Part shown: piece after piece, positions 45,185-57,029 of the stretch
How the letters are laid out: every line of letters begins with the position of its first letter
How positions within the stretch are numbered: the first letter of the stretch is position 1
Source of the DNA: Bondarzewia mesenterica
Taxonomy: Eukaryota > Basidiomycota > Agaricomycetes > Russulales > Bondarzewiaceae
NCBI GenBank assembly: GCA_004802705.1
Contig: SGPL01000104.1
Coordinates: 1 to 64,000 of the forward strand
Direction of reading: 5' to 3'
Length of the DNA: 64,000 nucleotides
The notes under the pieces: model-generated
The model's database searches: none
Told to the model about the DNA's origin: nothing
What the model saw: only the letters and a program-made list of their open reading frames with translations
Made by a program: the position numbers and the translations under genes

Positions 45185-47847
45185 TCAGCGAGTATTTCTA
45201 AAGTCGCAACACTCGCCTTCGCTCTCAATGTCCCCCGCGCCAGCTTGTCCTTTTGTCCAAGCCGAAAGCTTCCTTTTCTTTGTCGATGGACGCTGATCTT
45301 GCTGCATAACGTCTTCAGTCGAAGAGGCACGCTTTCGCAGATTGCTATTGCTAGCCACGGTAATAACATCTTCGACTTCGGCGTTTGCCACAACGTGCGG
45401 AGCAGGCGACTGCCTTGAACCTTCTTCTTCACCCACGCTAGGTATCTGTGCAGACTCGGGAGGTGGTAACGCAGATGCAAGGGCTATAGGTGCAGTAGAG
45501 GACTCGGAAGTGGGAGTCGAAGGTCCAGTCACCGGTCCAGGGGATGCAGATTCAGATTCGAATGTCGTATTTGAAGGTGGGGAAGCTGCAAGGACATTTA
45601 CGGGCCTCGTGATGCCTGATTCAAGGGGACTAGAGGAACCAAATGAGGCGTTAATCGGTGCAGGCGCTGTGATAGTTGCAGAAACCGGAGAAGTTTCCGC
45701 AATCGTAGTCCCAGGGATTGTAGACGTCGGAGGTATAGTAGATGTTGGAGGAAGAAATGCTGCCGGCAATGCAGTGGCAGGTGACAGCGCGGTGGTTGCT
45801 GGAGATTCAGGAAGTGTGCCAATTCCAGCTGTCGTAGAGTCTGGCGTTGGCGCTGCAGCAGTAGCAGATTTGGATTTCTTCGTGGGCCTAGCCCGAGGAC
45901 GCCGTCGTGGGGCAGTGCTAGAGTGTCCTGTATTACCTTCCTCGGCAATAGTGGAATCACCCGGAAGGATGCTGGATGCCCCACGTTCTAAAGCTGCCGT
46001 CTCTGATGTTTTCTTCTTCCGTTGGCGAGGACGGGGTTTGGACTTCTCAACAGAGGCAGCTTGAGTCTGGACAGATGCTGAGGGTCCGGCTTTGGGATCA
46101 TCAGTCTGTGTTGCTAGCACGCTCTTCTTCGTACGCGGCTTTTTAGTAGTTTTTGAGGCTGACGTNGCAGCGTCAGATCCCGGTGCATCGTCTCCGCCTG
46201 GGGTTGTTTTGGAAGAATTCGGACGTTTCTTCAGTAGCTGATATCTGTGACGGCACTGGACAAAAGTCAGCACGACGACAAAGTTTTATCATGATTAATA
46301 GATCACCATATTGTCTGTTCGGCCACTGCCAACTCTCTCGCTGATCGCCTTCCACGTCGACTCCCCTAGCTCTGCAATGGCAGAAAGTAGTCTTTCGTCT
46401 TCCTCATCCGTCCATTTACCCTTTGCAAGCTTCGGATTCAGTCTCTCTGACCATCGATCGCGACACTGTTCATTACTTCGTCCGGGAATCACTGATGCGA
46501 CCTCTATCCATGAATGCCCGTAGAAACCAACTGCCGTGCGTAGTCTTTGGTCCTCTTCTGGACTCCAGTTGCCTTTCTTGAGCGAAGGGTCGAGAGTGCG
46601 CCAGTATCGATGTTGGCATTGAACGGGCTGGGCATCCTCAGAGACAGTTCGAGCGACTTGCAATACACATCAATTGAGGCTCAGACGGGAGAGAAGGAGA
46701 AGCGGTCTACCTAGATGCCAGTTTTCAGTCCCATAAATCTCCACAGCTTCAAGCAATTTCTTGTCGCTTTCTGAGGTCCAAGTATGATTGACCCGCGGAA
46801 TTGCATGCCGCATGCAGTCTATCGGCGTCCGATTCGTCTATGCGTGGTCGGTAAGCAAGGAAGCGCACGGGAGGAATAGCAAAAGCACCTACACCAAGTT
46901 TTGCTGTGATATCATACCAGTCCACCTTACCTACTGGGGTGCCAAATACTAATGCTCTCACTTTCGCGATCTCTTCAGGCATCCACGCTGTATGATTAAA
47001 CTGAGGATGGCGATCGCCTAACCAGCGAATCTCGCATTCTAATGCCGAACGATTGATGCCAGATGTTGAGCTGTTGCCGACCTGAACAGAAAGAATCGCT
47101 TTGAGTGAAGACCTGGAGGAAGCAGAGATGTTTGCAATCGTACTTTGTCTGCGATGCGTTCCCAGTCGAGACCTTCCTTATTGAGCTCAAGCTGCTTTGG
47201 CTGTTCATGTGCGCCAAAGAAGGGCTGAAGACCTCTGTAAAAATTCAACGGACGAAGTAGTAAGATATTAACTCGAACGTACCGCCTCTGTGCCTCGTAC
47301 GCATGAATACGATAATTTTCGGTGCGGACTGCCTCAGCTAACATGTCAAGCTCTTTGGACTTCACTGAAGTTGAAGGTCAGAGGGATGGATGTCAATTTA
47401 ACCAAAGGCCACGGACTGGGATGGATTTCAGTAAGGTCAAGATATCGATTGCGCCGAGCACTATCAGTGTGAAAGGGTGAATCCTTTGAAGTGCTCGACG
47501 GTATCAGATTTGATATATAGTAAATTAGGTATAAGCATACCTCTGAAGATAATTCCGTGCTTGACAAAAGGCCGGCAGCCCTTTTTGACTCAGGGATGTT
47601 TACAGACCCTCCCACGGTAGGACTCTGCTCGTCCTCATCGTACTCCGCCAGTGACTACAAATCACATGAATAATTGTGGGAAATACGAGGAACGAGCACA
47701 TACTAGTAGCTTGTCAACCAAGTCAAGCTCAGCCTGAAGTCGTTCGGTATATACTTTGAGAGCGTACTGGTGTTCTTTGTTGCTTTGTACGGCGCCTTGA
47801 GCCAACTCCTTTATTGATCCGGCTGGAATTGTCGCGTGGGTGTTCAT
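45185..47847 (-). CDS. multi-repeat Myb DNA-binding protein (SNAPC4-like)
   Basis: Several exons from ATG 47847 (MNTHATIPAG) to TGA 45185-45187. An N-terminal helical part contains QYALKVYTERLQAELDLVDKL. Myb-type repeats follow: SALECEIRWLGDRHPQFNHT, PIDCMRHAIPRVNHTWTSES, QCQHRYWRTLDPSLKKGNWS, SWIEVASVIPGRSNEQCRDR, WSERLNPKLAKGKWTDEEDE and STWKAISERVGSGRTDNM, then CRHRYQLLKKRP. Four or more tandem repeats with an N-terminal extension is the layout of SNAPC4, which binds snRNA promoters; a Bas1-like factor is the alternative. The C-terminal 350 residues are Ser/Thr/Pro/Ala-rich with RPRQRKKK basic patches. Base 46166 is N, in this low-complexity part. Confidence 0.8.
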
Positions 47848-48051
47848 GAGAATAAGTAAAATAATTTTCTGGAATTGGAGTGTTCTGGCTCCTACGAGCA
47901 CAAGGGTCTGAGTGGCACGTAGTCTCCGTTGCGACCTCCACCGTAGGAAAGTTTGAGCGCGAAGTGATGCGCGCGGTGACGCGTTGTGTGTGCTTGTTTA
48001 TGATATCCAATCGCACTCGGCTTGCGATTGGTGTCACCACTGGCCTCGATC
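47848..48051. promoter_or_regulatory. 204 bp divergent promoter (Myb / SND2)
   Basis: Lies between the two divergent start codons; no recognised element. Confidence 0.4.
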
Positions 48052-48763
48052 ATGGCCAACGCGTCCGCCAAAAAGACAGGTTCGTGCCGCTCGAAAGCTC
48101 TGTTATCACCGTTTCTTACACTTTGTCCGATCATTCACAGCGTCTCAGAATGAGGCAGCCGTACATAACTTGTTCTACGGACAACTGCTCAGTCACTTGA
48201 TACCGCTGATATTGCGCTTGATATTCAAAACTTACACAACGAAGAAAGCCATAATCCTCTTCGCATTCTCACTCCTAATTTCTCAGTTTATCTACCAACG
48301 ATTGGTCAAGATGGGGACCCCCAAGCGTGACAGTGCTGGTAGCCTAATTTCTCCTGGGGAGGACCTGAACCAACCAGGTGTCACTGAATGGATGTTCGAT
48401 ATCCTCTACGTTGCCTGTGAGTCTTCCTCTGCCTACCTCGATCTAATTAAATGACATGGGAGCAGGGGCATCTCAAGTTGGCAGCGCGCTGCTTGGAGAG
48501 TGGTTCTGGTGGCTATTTGCGACGGTACGGGTGCCATCCCGCTGTATCTCCGTGCATGGACTGAATATTTCTACAAGATTCCTATCTTTGTCATCTATAA
48601 GCTGTGGAGCTCTTTTATTTCTCCCATGGTCTTGGGACGGTCCGTCTCATCAGCTGCTGAGGATCCTGCTCCACAAGGGAATCTTAGCAAGAGACAGGAA
48701 AAGCTGAAGAAACGGAGTGAGCGTGGAGATCCCAGAGTCAAAGTGCAGGGCACGCGCCACTGA
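48052..48763 (+). CDS. SND2: ER membrane protein Snd2/TMEM208
   Basis: Exons 48052-48079, 48141-48416, 48466-48524 and 48578-48763; 182 aa. A short first exon (MANASAKKT) is followed by ASQNEAAVHNLFYGQLLSHL, hydrophobic spans (LIPLILRLIF; AIILFAFSLLISQFIYQRL), the family signature SPGEDLNQPGVTEWMFDILY, a third span GSALLGEWFWWLFATIPIF and VIYKLWSSFISPMV, and a Lys-rich tail (KRQEKLKKRSER). GEDLxxxGxTExMxDxxY with the following W-rich span is diagnostic of TMEM208/Snd2 (DUF788). Role: SRP-independent targeting of membrane proteins to the ER. The third intron (48525-48577) must be removed, or the frame is lost. Confidence 0.88.
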
Positions 48764-48966
48764 CATCCCCTTGTATCTTGTATTATCTCAAGAACATGAC
48801 TTCATGGTATTTACTTCAGTGAAGGCGGATAGGCCTTGAGTCCAAAATTTCTGCATCTGGAAGATAGGTCAAAAATTGCCCCAAGGTCTGAAGTGGTCAT
48901 CCTAGTTGATATCTAATAGTACAACAAAATTTGACATGACAAAAAGTACCACACAGAGCGAAATTC

Positions 48967-50612
48967 TCATGCAAGCGTAGCGAAGCCAACTCGTGTGTTT
49001 CCTACATCGAAAGCTATGAAATCGCATGAGCAGCTAGCCAGATTGTGTTACTGCGGCTGAACTCACATGTGTAAACATTCTGCAGAAAGATATCTCCGAC
49101 GACCCAGAAAGCTGTATACTGTATTAGAATCATGCATTCCGGCAGTTTAGAGAATGGAGCGTACATCCGAGATTCGCGGCGGCAATGCCGCCAATACACT
49201 GCGACGAACCAGCGGAAAGTTGACCCAGATTGAAGGTGTCCGCCGATACTGGAAAGTCAGTGCCTCCAAATGTCAAACTAACATCTGGTATAGAATCGCA
49301 GGGGACTTGACACGAGGGCTTGATCAATATGGAATAGCAATGTGGGATAATTTGAATCTTCTACACTTACAGGTGAAAAATCCAGGGCCGGCAGTGTTTG
49401 AAGCGTCTTCAGCTCCTGGGACAGAGTCGTAGAACTGAGCAACCGTATCGGCGTCGCCAACAATGACAGTTGTTCCGGTGTCGATGATAGCAGACAAGCC
49501 CGTCACAGCAGCATTCCCATTGGCATTTACAGAATCTAGGTTAACTTGCCAGAAACCCTGAATCGAGACATTAATGGATCAACTTCATGGCGTCTGTCAA
49601 CCGTGGTGGACATGAGAAGCGAACATACCACTGTGGTAACAGGTACTTCAGTGAAATCACCTGTGAACAAGGCGTCATTGACCCCACCCAAGAACAGCTC
49701 CGAGCCTGAGGTTGCAAGCTTTACTGCGAACTCAGGCGAAGTGACCGTTCCCTGGGAGACGAGCGTTTGAAAAAAGGGGTCTTCGCCAAAGACGGATATC
49801 TGAGGGAAAGCCATGCCCAGTAGGCCATCCGGGGGAAATTCGTCAATCGCAAAACCGGCAGAGTATTGATTAGCATTGCCAACGGCTTGATTGGTTGCCT
49901 GCTCAGTGGTTAGGCATCATCATCAAGAGATTCAAAAAACAGTCAGGCCGTACAGTCAGACCCGCCACGGTGATGATATCTTTAAATATCGTTCCTTGAA
50001 CAGTGGATCCATCCCCAAATGCCAGGCTGAATGGCGCGTTAGTATCAGCAGATGTGGAGCTGGTATCGGGATTATATAGGGTATGACCATTGCAATTCAC
50101 GGTGCAATCGGTTCCGGGCAGGAATAGGTCACTGCTGCCTGTTTCACCGACTCGGATTCAGCCAATACTAACATATGAATGAAATTTCAATGCCAACCTG
50201 AATCAAAATCGACTGGATAGATCAGATGTTAGCTTCGCTAAGAGGATTACGACGAACACTGGGTCTGACCGGTGAAAGATTTGGCAGGGTTACCGACAGA
50301 GATACCTCCTTGCCAAAGGGCGCTCTGGTCGTCTGTCAGGGGATCGGGCCCCGTAGCCCGTTTGTGCAGGTCGCTGTTATCGTTGGGATGTTTATTGCCC
50401 GTGTTTTGCTCGAACGCCTTGAAACCACGTTGCAATTTCTGCCGTATCAAGGTCACGTGGCTCTGTAAGAGCGTTGTGTTCACAATGCCGTTTTCGTCCG
50501 CAAAGTTGACCCTCCGGGTGAGAGGGACCGTCACACCAACGCGGGATGAGAGTGGTGAAGCAGAAACGACGAAAGGCATAAACCAGATCAGGGCAACGAG
50601 AGTGATATGCAT
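48967..50612 (-). CDS. secreted aspartic protease, pepsin family A1
   Basis: Multi-exon. Signal peptide MHITLVALIWFMPFVVSASP, then a propeptide (VNFADENGIV...FKAFEQNTG). The mature core starts near LWQGGISVGNPAKSFTGQ. The first catalytic motif is VDFDSGSSDLFLPG (DSGS instead of the commoner DTGS); the second is AIIDTGTTVIVG. Also present: CTVNCNGHTLYNP, FGDGSTVQGTIFKD, the flap and hydrophobic-hydrophobic-Gly DGLLGMAFPQISV, GSELFLGGVNDALFTGDFTE, CIGGIAA and FWVVGDIFLQNVYTSFDVGN, ending VGFATLA. The final exon lies after a 50-nt intron and carries the conserved FDxGNxRVGFA. Extracellular protein degradation. Confidence 0.92.
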
Positions 50613-51329
50613 GATGAGCGATGCACAAGGCTTTAGGAGAATGAGTTGCTCGTATGGTCCATACGAAACTTTTATACCTCAATCCACGCGAAAGCGTTCC
50701 CCTTGTTGTGAGGTAAGTGCGACATCCGCATGCAAGCATTCTCAACTTGTAAGAAGGAAGCTTCTAGCGCATGGGAGACAAATCGGGCCATGCTTGGAGA
50801 TGACCACTTCCTTCGTCTCCTCCACGACAGGATGAATGGCGATGGTAATGGCGCCATGTCTGCCATGGGGTGAAAAAAAGATTCGGCAGGACGGATATGG
50901 TCTGCCGCATACTATAGATATCCTGATTTTTTGAGCCGATGGAGCTGAAGACGTGAAGGGAACAAGGACGTGTGGCAAGCCATGACAGAAACACGAGGAT
51001 TTCATCAACAAGACCAAAAGAAAAGTACGCTCACTTCTCAGTAGATATTAACACTGCTGCCGTCTAAGATTGACGATAGAACTGAAAGCGTTGTCATCGT
51101 TGCAAGTTACTACGCCTACTAATAGGCCCATCCATATGAACTTCTCCAAAATTAGATCCCGAAAAGCCTCCCTCAAACTGCACTGGTATGTCATCGCCCG
51201 AAGTACCGCCGGTTCCACTACTACGACGTCCGCGGCGGGAGAGCGACCCGTGTTCTCGCGTCCAAGTTTATCCGCTCGACTTGTGCGTGAGTTTTGGCGA
51301 GCGAGATGCACAATCAAGAATAGGTATAC
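50613..51329. other. intergenic region between minus-strand genes
   Basis: Protease promoter (with the TATA box noted separately) and the 3' flank of the nucleotidyltransferase gene. Opposing short ORFs have no motifs. Confidence 0.45.
50669..50676 (-). promoter_or_regulatory. TATA box of the aspartic protease gene
   Basis: On the minus strand this reads TATAAAAG, 57 nt before the ATG. A perfect consensus, in keeping with a strongly inducible secreted enzyme. Confidence 0.5.
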
Positions 51330-52292
51330 CTATCGAACAAGTTTCTTGTACACTGCTGGGTCAGGAGTTTGTCCGCGGTCAAAAGCTTCGGCGATTTGCA
51401 TCTGCGCAAACATATGCTCTACGCATTTCGAACCCCACGAAGCTCCAATATGGAATGTTCGCATTGCCTTTGAGGACCCCTGAAGATGATCCCAAACATG
51501 CTTCCAGAATTGATGATCTTCGTCAGAGAGATCCATCTCCCTATCGTCAGGTAGAGGGCGAAATAACAAAGGACGCAGCTCATCCGCAACCTCGACTCCA
51601 TTGAAAGCGAGCATTGTACGTAGAGCATGCCAGTCGGGATGAATATCCAGAACGGTGACAATGGTCCTCAAATCTCGAAGGCAGTCATGGCGCAGAGTTA
51701 TCTGCGTGAAAAAATCCTTCGCGTGGCATATCAGGATCGGCTCACCAACTTGGGAGGAATAAGACGCAAACCTCGAATGTTTTCACCGACTCTATCCTGG
51801 ATCTGATTCTGTCGACGAGTGATGAGACAACCCGAACGGATGCCAAGCTTTCCTGTAAAAGCGTTTGTGCATCGCGGCGGAGATCCTCAACATCTAAACG
51901 ATTCCCGTAAACGGTGCGACTTGCAAGCAGAGCCTCGACACGGACGTGACCCCAGGCCCAATCCGGACCTCTCCATATGCACATGAGCGAAACATCTCGC
52001 CCACAAGCAGATATCAGGTCTAACGGTAAGTTAACGTACCAAAATTATTATCAGTCGACGACGATTTCTGGAAGAACGCGCCTTCATGGAGGTCAATCGG
52101 CTGACCGGAGCGAATGTGGTCCTTGAAAACCACCAGGACATCGACGTCCGATTCTTCTCTCGCACGATCGCGAGCAATAGACCCGAAAATCCCCGCCCAC
52201 TGAACATATTCCTCACAATCAGGGCTTTCAAGCCAGATGCGCTTCATTCGCTGCCGCATGTCAATGAAAGTCGGAGCTTGTGACCCACTCAT
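51330..52292 (-). CDS. minimal nucleotidyltransferase (MNT) fold protein
   Basis: Exons 52292-52040, 51995-51772 and 51701-51330; 282 aa, phases consistent. Residues 33-53 carry AGIFGSIARDRAREESDVDV: GS followed at the standard distance by DxD, the metal-binding signature of Pol-beta type nucleotidyltransferases of the compact bacterial MNT/KNTase class. It then has SLMCIWRGPDWAWGHVRVEA, a helical stretch RLDVEDLRRDAQTLLQESLA, and a C-terminal helical domain with LRHDCLRDLRTIVTVLDIHP, HQFWKHVWDHL and IGASWGSKCVEHM. In prokaryotes MNT is often paired with a helical HEPN partner; the helical C terminus here may be an analogous fused partner, but I cannot show homology. An upstream in-frame ATG at 52404 would add an Arg-rich, mitochondrial-looking leader. 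Confidence 0.68.
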
Positions 52293-52803
52293 CTTGTTGG
52301 GCTGATGTTGAAAACGAAGATGAGCCAACGATAGTTTGGAAAGGACGCGAGCGCGGTGGCTAGGGGGTGGAAAATTAGGAGTAAGGTTGTGGAAAAGCCG
52401 CATTGATGGGCGTAACAAGTCGCTACCCCATGTGTGTATGAGACAATTGCTGGCCGCAGCAAGGGTAAGGAAAGTGTAACAGTATTAAGATGATGGTAGA
52501 ACATTTCCGACTCCGCGATATATATACTTAATCTGGTGATAAGTTCGGACGGACTTTATACAGCTTTATACGCTTCTGTGACTATGAAGTTCCTAGCAGA
52601 CCTACACCTGCAGATATCCACAGACAGCCAGCAACGTTAATGGGTGCCAATGCATAGGAAGAACTTCAAGTTGCTTTAACGCATTTTATAAATACACTTG
52701 GAGGAGCCAAACAACGCGTCAACAACGCATTACAAGTAACATCGGCTTCCGAGTGCTTCGCGGCTCGCCAACAAACCGGATTTTCTTCAAGCTACGGCCC
52801 AAC
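52293..52803. other. divergent intergenic region
   Basis: Between the nucleotidyltransferase gene (-) and SFR1 (+). If the ATG at 52404 is used, the gap is about 400 bp. An A/T-rich ttttataaata lies near 52684-52694. Confidence 0.45.
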
Positions 52804-55463
52804 ATGTCTTACCTACCGAGTGTATGTCCATCAAACGAATTTTAAATAGATATCTCATCCATATCTAATACACAGGTATATCGTTTTCCGCAGCATCATG
52901 AACAACCATCGAGTCCCAGGCGTTGGAAGACGATATCGGTGGAGGTGAGCTACACCATCTCAATATCTTCGAAACCTTGATCTATCTGACAGAAAAAACT
53001 CATATTCAGTCAGACAAGAACGCAATTCAGACAGAAGAGACGAAGCAAAGAGAAGGAACGAAAGCCGTAAGCGTCCATCGACTAGGATTGGGATGGCTGT
53101 ATGCGCATATACGCACCCATGTCGGCTTATTTTCGCATTTGGAACGCTGATAAATATTCCTGAGAACAGGATACTCTTGAAACGTGGTACAAACCCGGTC
53201 ATTGTGAGACCACTGGATCAGCCGATGGGCTCGAAGAGGGAGCGATGACAGATACTGCATCGCACACTGGGGTTCCAGAGCAATCTGAAAACGTTTTCAG
53301 AATGATGCAGATAATCGAGAATGCCACGTCTTCTCAACTGTTTGAGGTGCGTGTGCCTTCGTCGACTAGGAATTCACGGATAAAGAGGACTTAATTTCGA
53401 AGGAGCCTGAATCTGCCGACCATTTTTTTACTAACCCATTGGAAAACCCCTCTACAGGAGTGTCAAATACCGACTTGATCATGAGGGGATCCTTCAGCAC
53501 TCGGACGATGCGGTTCAAATATATATGAGTGCAGAGGATGCCCTCCCGCCCTCTTCGTCACCGGCGCCATCTTCTGTGCCATTCATGAGTTCCAGTCCTC
53601 CTCGAGAAGCTGAAAATTCCCCTCCCACTTCGCCGCAGGGCTCGAACGATATAGACATCCAGACAGATGTTGTTATGGTTAATTATTCTCGGACCTCAAA
53701 CTCGGGGATACATGCTAATGATAGATGCCAGCAGAGTATTGATACATTCACTCTAGGACAATGCACGCAAGAATCTTGTGTCTCTAGGTCTTTGCGTGGT
53801 CCTTCGCCGCACACCGATCCTGTAGTCAAGGATAATTTGGTCCCACCAGAATCAAGTCTTCAGCCATCATACCTCTCACCGTTGCCTGAAATTACTTCAC
53901 GCCCTCATGAGCCCCCCTCTGCTACTGACACTCCATTCTCGTCACCTTCTTGCTCAGCTTGCATCTCTTCCGTGCTTGGCAACAGTCCCGCTAACTCTCC
54001 GAAGCTTTCCCCGGTTTCTGATACTTCTTCCGCTATCAAGGACACATTGGTTGCAACCTTGGCTCCTGGTCTATCTGAGATCTTGGACTCGCCGAGAGCC
54101 TCATCTGATGATACGTCTTCACTCGTAGACAATTCTGAAGAGTCTGTGATGAACTCGTGTCAGCCTGCAAATTGTCGTCGTTCATCTACTCCGTCCCCTG
54201 GTCCTTCTGCTTTGCCTGTTGCTGCTCCGTCACCTGTTATCGAACAGACTCCGTCGGGAAGCACTTCTATAGAGTATTCTTCTAAGCTCATCTCTGCCCC
54301 CACACTCACGGCGGTTAAGCTCGATAAAGAGGTCGAACTCTTGAATGCTCCGGCTTCTTCCCCTGGACCTATGCTTGTCATGTCGAGCCCCGGGCCTCGG
54401 TTTCATCGGAATGAGCCACTGAGTTCTCCACCTCCACACACGAACATCTCGATTCTTGGCAAAAGGAATGCCAGCAGTACCGAATGTGGAGAGGTGCGCT
54501 CGAAACAGTGAATCCGTTTCTATTTCCTTACAGCATCCGTCTTCGCAGCAGCTATCCCCACGAGACATTAGAGACACAGACGAGATGTCGTTTAAACGTC
54601 TGGTAGGACCTTCGTACAATCATTTATTAACGAATTTTGACTGACATTGGCATAACACTCACCGGCAGCGGCAAGACTACACACAGTCTTCCCCTTCTCG
54701 AGGACCGGTTGCACCGGCCCCTAAACGCGCAACGCTGGCGTCACAGCAGATCTCGCGCAAGAAACTCATGTCTCCCTTCCGTTCGCCGCTGATTGCCAAG
54801 GTCGCCACTGCGAATACTATGAATGAATCTGAACCATCAAGGGACTCCGTGAAGAAGCCAGCATCAAGTATTCGCGTGAAGACGGAGAGTAAAGATACAG
54901 GAATGCCGACAACCTCTACAACAAAGACCCGGTGTTCTAACAGCCCTTCCAGCGTTAACAAGACCGTAACCACATTGGCCCTCTCGTCAAAGGCCGCCTC
55001 TCAGTTCAAGTCACCGCTCGCGGGAGCATCAACTAGTTCTTCGCGCACCGTCATTCTTCCGACACTCAAAATACAGGTTCTTGAGCGACAAGTCACCGCT
55101 CTTAGACGCGCGGTGAAAATCAAGCGGGACGATGATGAACAGAAACTTGAGATACTTGCACGGAAGTGGACTGAAGTTGGGAGGGAGACGGCGTATGAGC
55201 TTTGGAGTATTGTCAGAGAATTGGGGCAGAGCGACGGGGGTCGCGACCAGAACAGGATCGGGAATTGGGGCTGGGATGAGGATAGAAAGGGGAAAGAGCA
55301 ACTAGAAGATTCCGTTGATGGCGATCACAAGGTCAACGAGCGGGAAGATGGCGAGGAAAAGGAAAAGGAAGAAGAAACGCTTGGTCTTATGCTGAGGAAA
55401 ATTGGGATTGCACCTGAGACGCTCGGATGGGATGCAGAGGCCGAGGATTTTGTGGATGTTTGA
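52804..55463 (+). CDS. SFR1: Swi5-dependent recombination protein Sfr1/Mei5 homologue
   Basis: Proposed exons 52804-52821, 52876-52944, 53170-53346, 53486-54493, 54534-54602 and 54669-55463; phases close to 711 aa. The C-terminal domain is the recognisable part: [85 protein letters not shown] and the acidic end EDFVDV. The coiled coil followed by KWxxxGRExAxELW matches the Sfr1/Mei5 domain that binds Swi5 and stimulates Rad51/Dmc1 strand exchange. The N-terminal 430 residues are Ser/Pro-rich with repeated SSPxP units. The three 5' exons are less certain; the large exon 53486-54493 would also allow a start at 53525. Confidence 0.78.
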
Positions 55464-55764
55464 GGGATACACATAGCTGTATTCTTTGATGCATACTCAC
55501 TTTTTTTAATACAATAATCGCTTTCACCCTTCATGCATTTGTTCGTACAAGGGATGCAAAACAAAAGTGAAGCACAGCACGAGCACGGGGAGGGGATTAT
55601 GGCACACGTGAACGGCAATGACGCGACTGCAGCGCGCCGATCGCACCAGTTGGACGGGAACACCGTGCAAACTGGAAAGGCGCAGATATAAAAGAGAATA
55701 CGGGAGCTGACAGCTACATTCTCAACGTTCAACGTTACATCCAACCGCGACGCACAGAAATAAG
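55464..55764. other. intergenic region
   Basis: SFR1 3' flank and the promoter of the short-chain dehydrogenase gene, including the TATA box below. Confidence 0.5.
55687..55694 (+). promoter_or_regulatory. TATA box of the SDR gene
   Basis: TATAAAAG 71 nt upstream of the ATG at 55765. Confidence 0.45.
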
Positions 55765-56600
55765 ATGGGCGGAAAACCATTCATCTTCATCTGCCCTTCA
55801 ACGCGAGGCCTCTCTCTGGCTCTCACCAGACACTTCCTTCGCACCACAGATCTTCCAGTTTACGCGACATACCGCGGTGGTACTCCACAGTCTGTAGCGT
55901 CGGACATACTCTCGCCCCTGAAAGACGTCAAAGTCTCTCGTCTCACGCTCTTCCCTCTCGACCTCACCAACGAACGCAGTATCGCTGCCGCCGCCGAGAA
56001 ACTCTCTGACTCTTTACCAAAGGACAAGGACTCTTACCTGCATACAGCCTTCTTTACTGGCGGCGTCCTCCACCCCGAGAAGCAACCCGCCGACCTGGAT
56101 GCAGACGCCATTCAGCACACCTTTCAAATCAACGCCATCGCGCACCTGCTCCTCATCAAGCATTTCTCGCGTTTCCTCCCGACACCGCGTTCAGCGCAGG
56201 GAATCACGAAGTGGGTGCATGTCTCCGCACGTGTGGGGTCCATATCGGACAATCGACGGGGAGGATGGTATTCCTACCGTTCATCCAAGGTCAGTGAAAC
56301 ATATGTGGAGTCGTTCATGTGCTGATTCCATTGGATGGTCAATGGCAGGCAGCACTCAACCAGATCATCAAGACATTTGACATACAACTGCAGATGAAGA
56401 AGACACCGGCAATATGCGTTGGTGTACATCCCGGGACTGTGAAGACGGATCTGAGTAAGGACTATTGGACAGGCGTAGAGAAGGGAAAGCTATTTGAGCC
56501 AGAGTATGCGGCGGAGAAGCTCGTTGAGGTCGTCGACAGTCTGGGGCAGGAGCACAGAGGAAAGGTTTGGGACTGGGCGGGGAAGGAAGTGCTTCCATAG
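55765..56600 (+). CDS. short-chain dehydrogenase/reductase
   Basis: Exons 55765-56289 and 56349-56600; 258 aa. Rossmann-fold layout: FIFICPSTRGLSLALTRHFL takes the place of the usual TGxxxGIG loop (CPSTRGLSL keeps only the last Gly), VYATYRGG, LFPLDLTNERSIAAA, FFTGGVL, the NAIAHLLLIKHF helix, a catalytic Ser in HVSARVGSI, the YxxxK variant YSYRSSK, then VGVHPGTVKTDLSK. Fungal members of this C-factor-like SDR branch have unknown substrates. The altered cofactor loop means cofactor binding should not be assumed. Confidence 0.83.
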
Positions 56601-57029
56601 TCAATATAGCTTCAGATTGCTCATTGCAGGACTTCAGCATGCTATCGCCACCTATTGTTACACCCCAGATGGAGGTTGCGTAAGAGCCCAGTGTTTGATT
56701 CAAACTTGCGGGAGCAGGCCAAGAAGTGTAGGAGTAGAAAAAAAGGCAAAACGAATAGTCAACGAGAAACTCAGAGCGAGCTGAGAGCTGAAAAATTGGT
56801 AAAGCGACATTGATGAGAGGGCAGAACACGGAACGCCCTAGTAAAAGGCGAGGGCGTTGTCTGTTTGCACTACCCTCTGCCGCTATTATTCATTGTGGAA
56901 GTGGAAGGGTGTTTGAAGAATTTCTCTATTTTGTTTCAGCGGCGGGTGTCACGTCCCTCACCTCAATATTCGCTTGCCACAATTCCAAGCTCTCCCAAGT
57001 CTCGAACGGAAAAGTGCCCTTTCTAAACA
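56601..57029. other. intergenic region between plus-strand genes
   Basis: SDR 3' flank and IME4 promoter. No further feature. Confidence 0.5.

Noticed and set aside
45342..46064. 240-codon plus-strand ORF opposite the Myb gene
   Set aside because: Shadow of the low-complexity Ser/Thr/Pro region; Gly/Val/Ala bias mirrors the antisense codons.
53907..54132. Opposing 73-75 codon ORFs inside SFR1
   Set aside because: Frame shadows of the Ser/Pro-rich exon.
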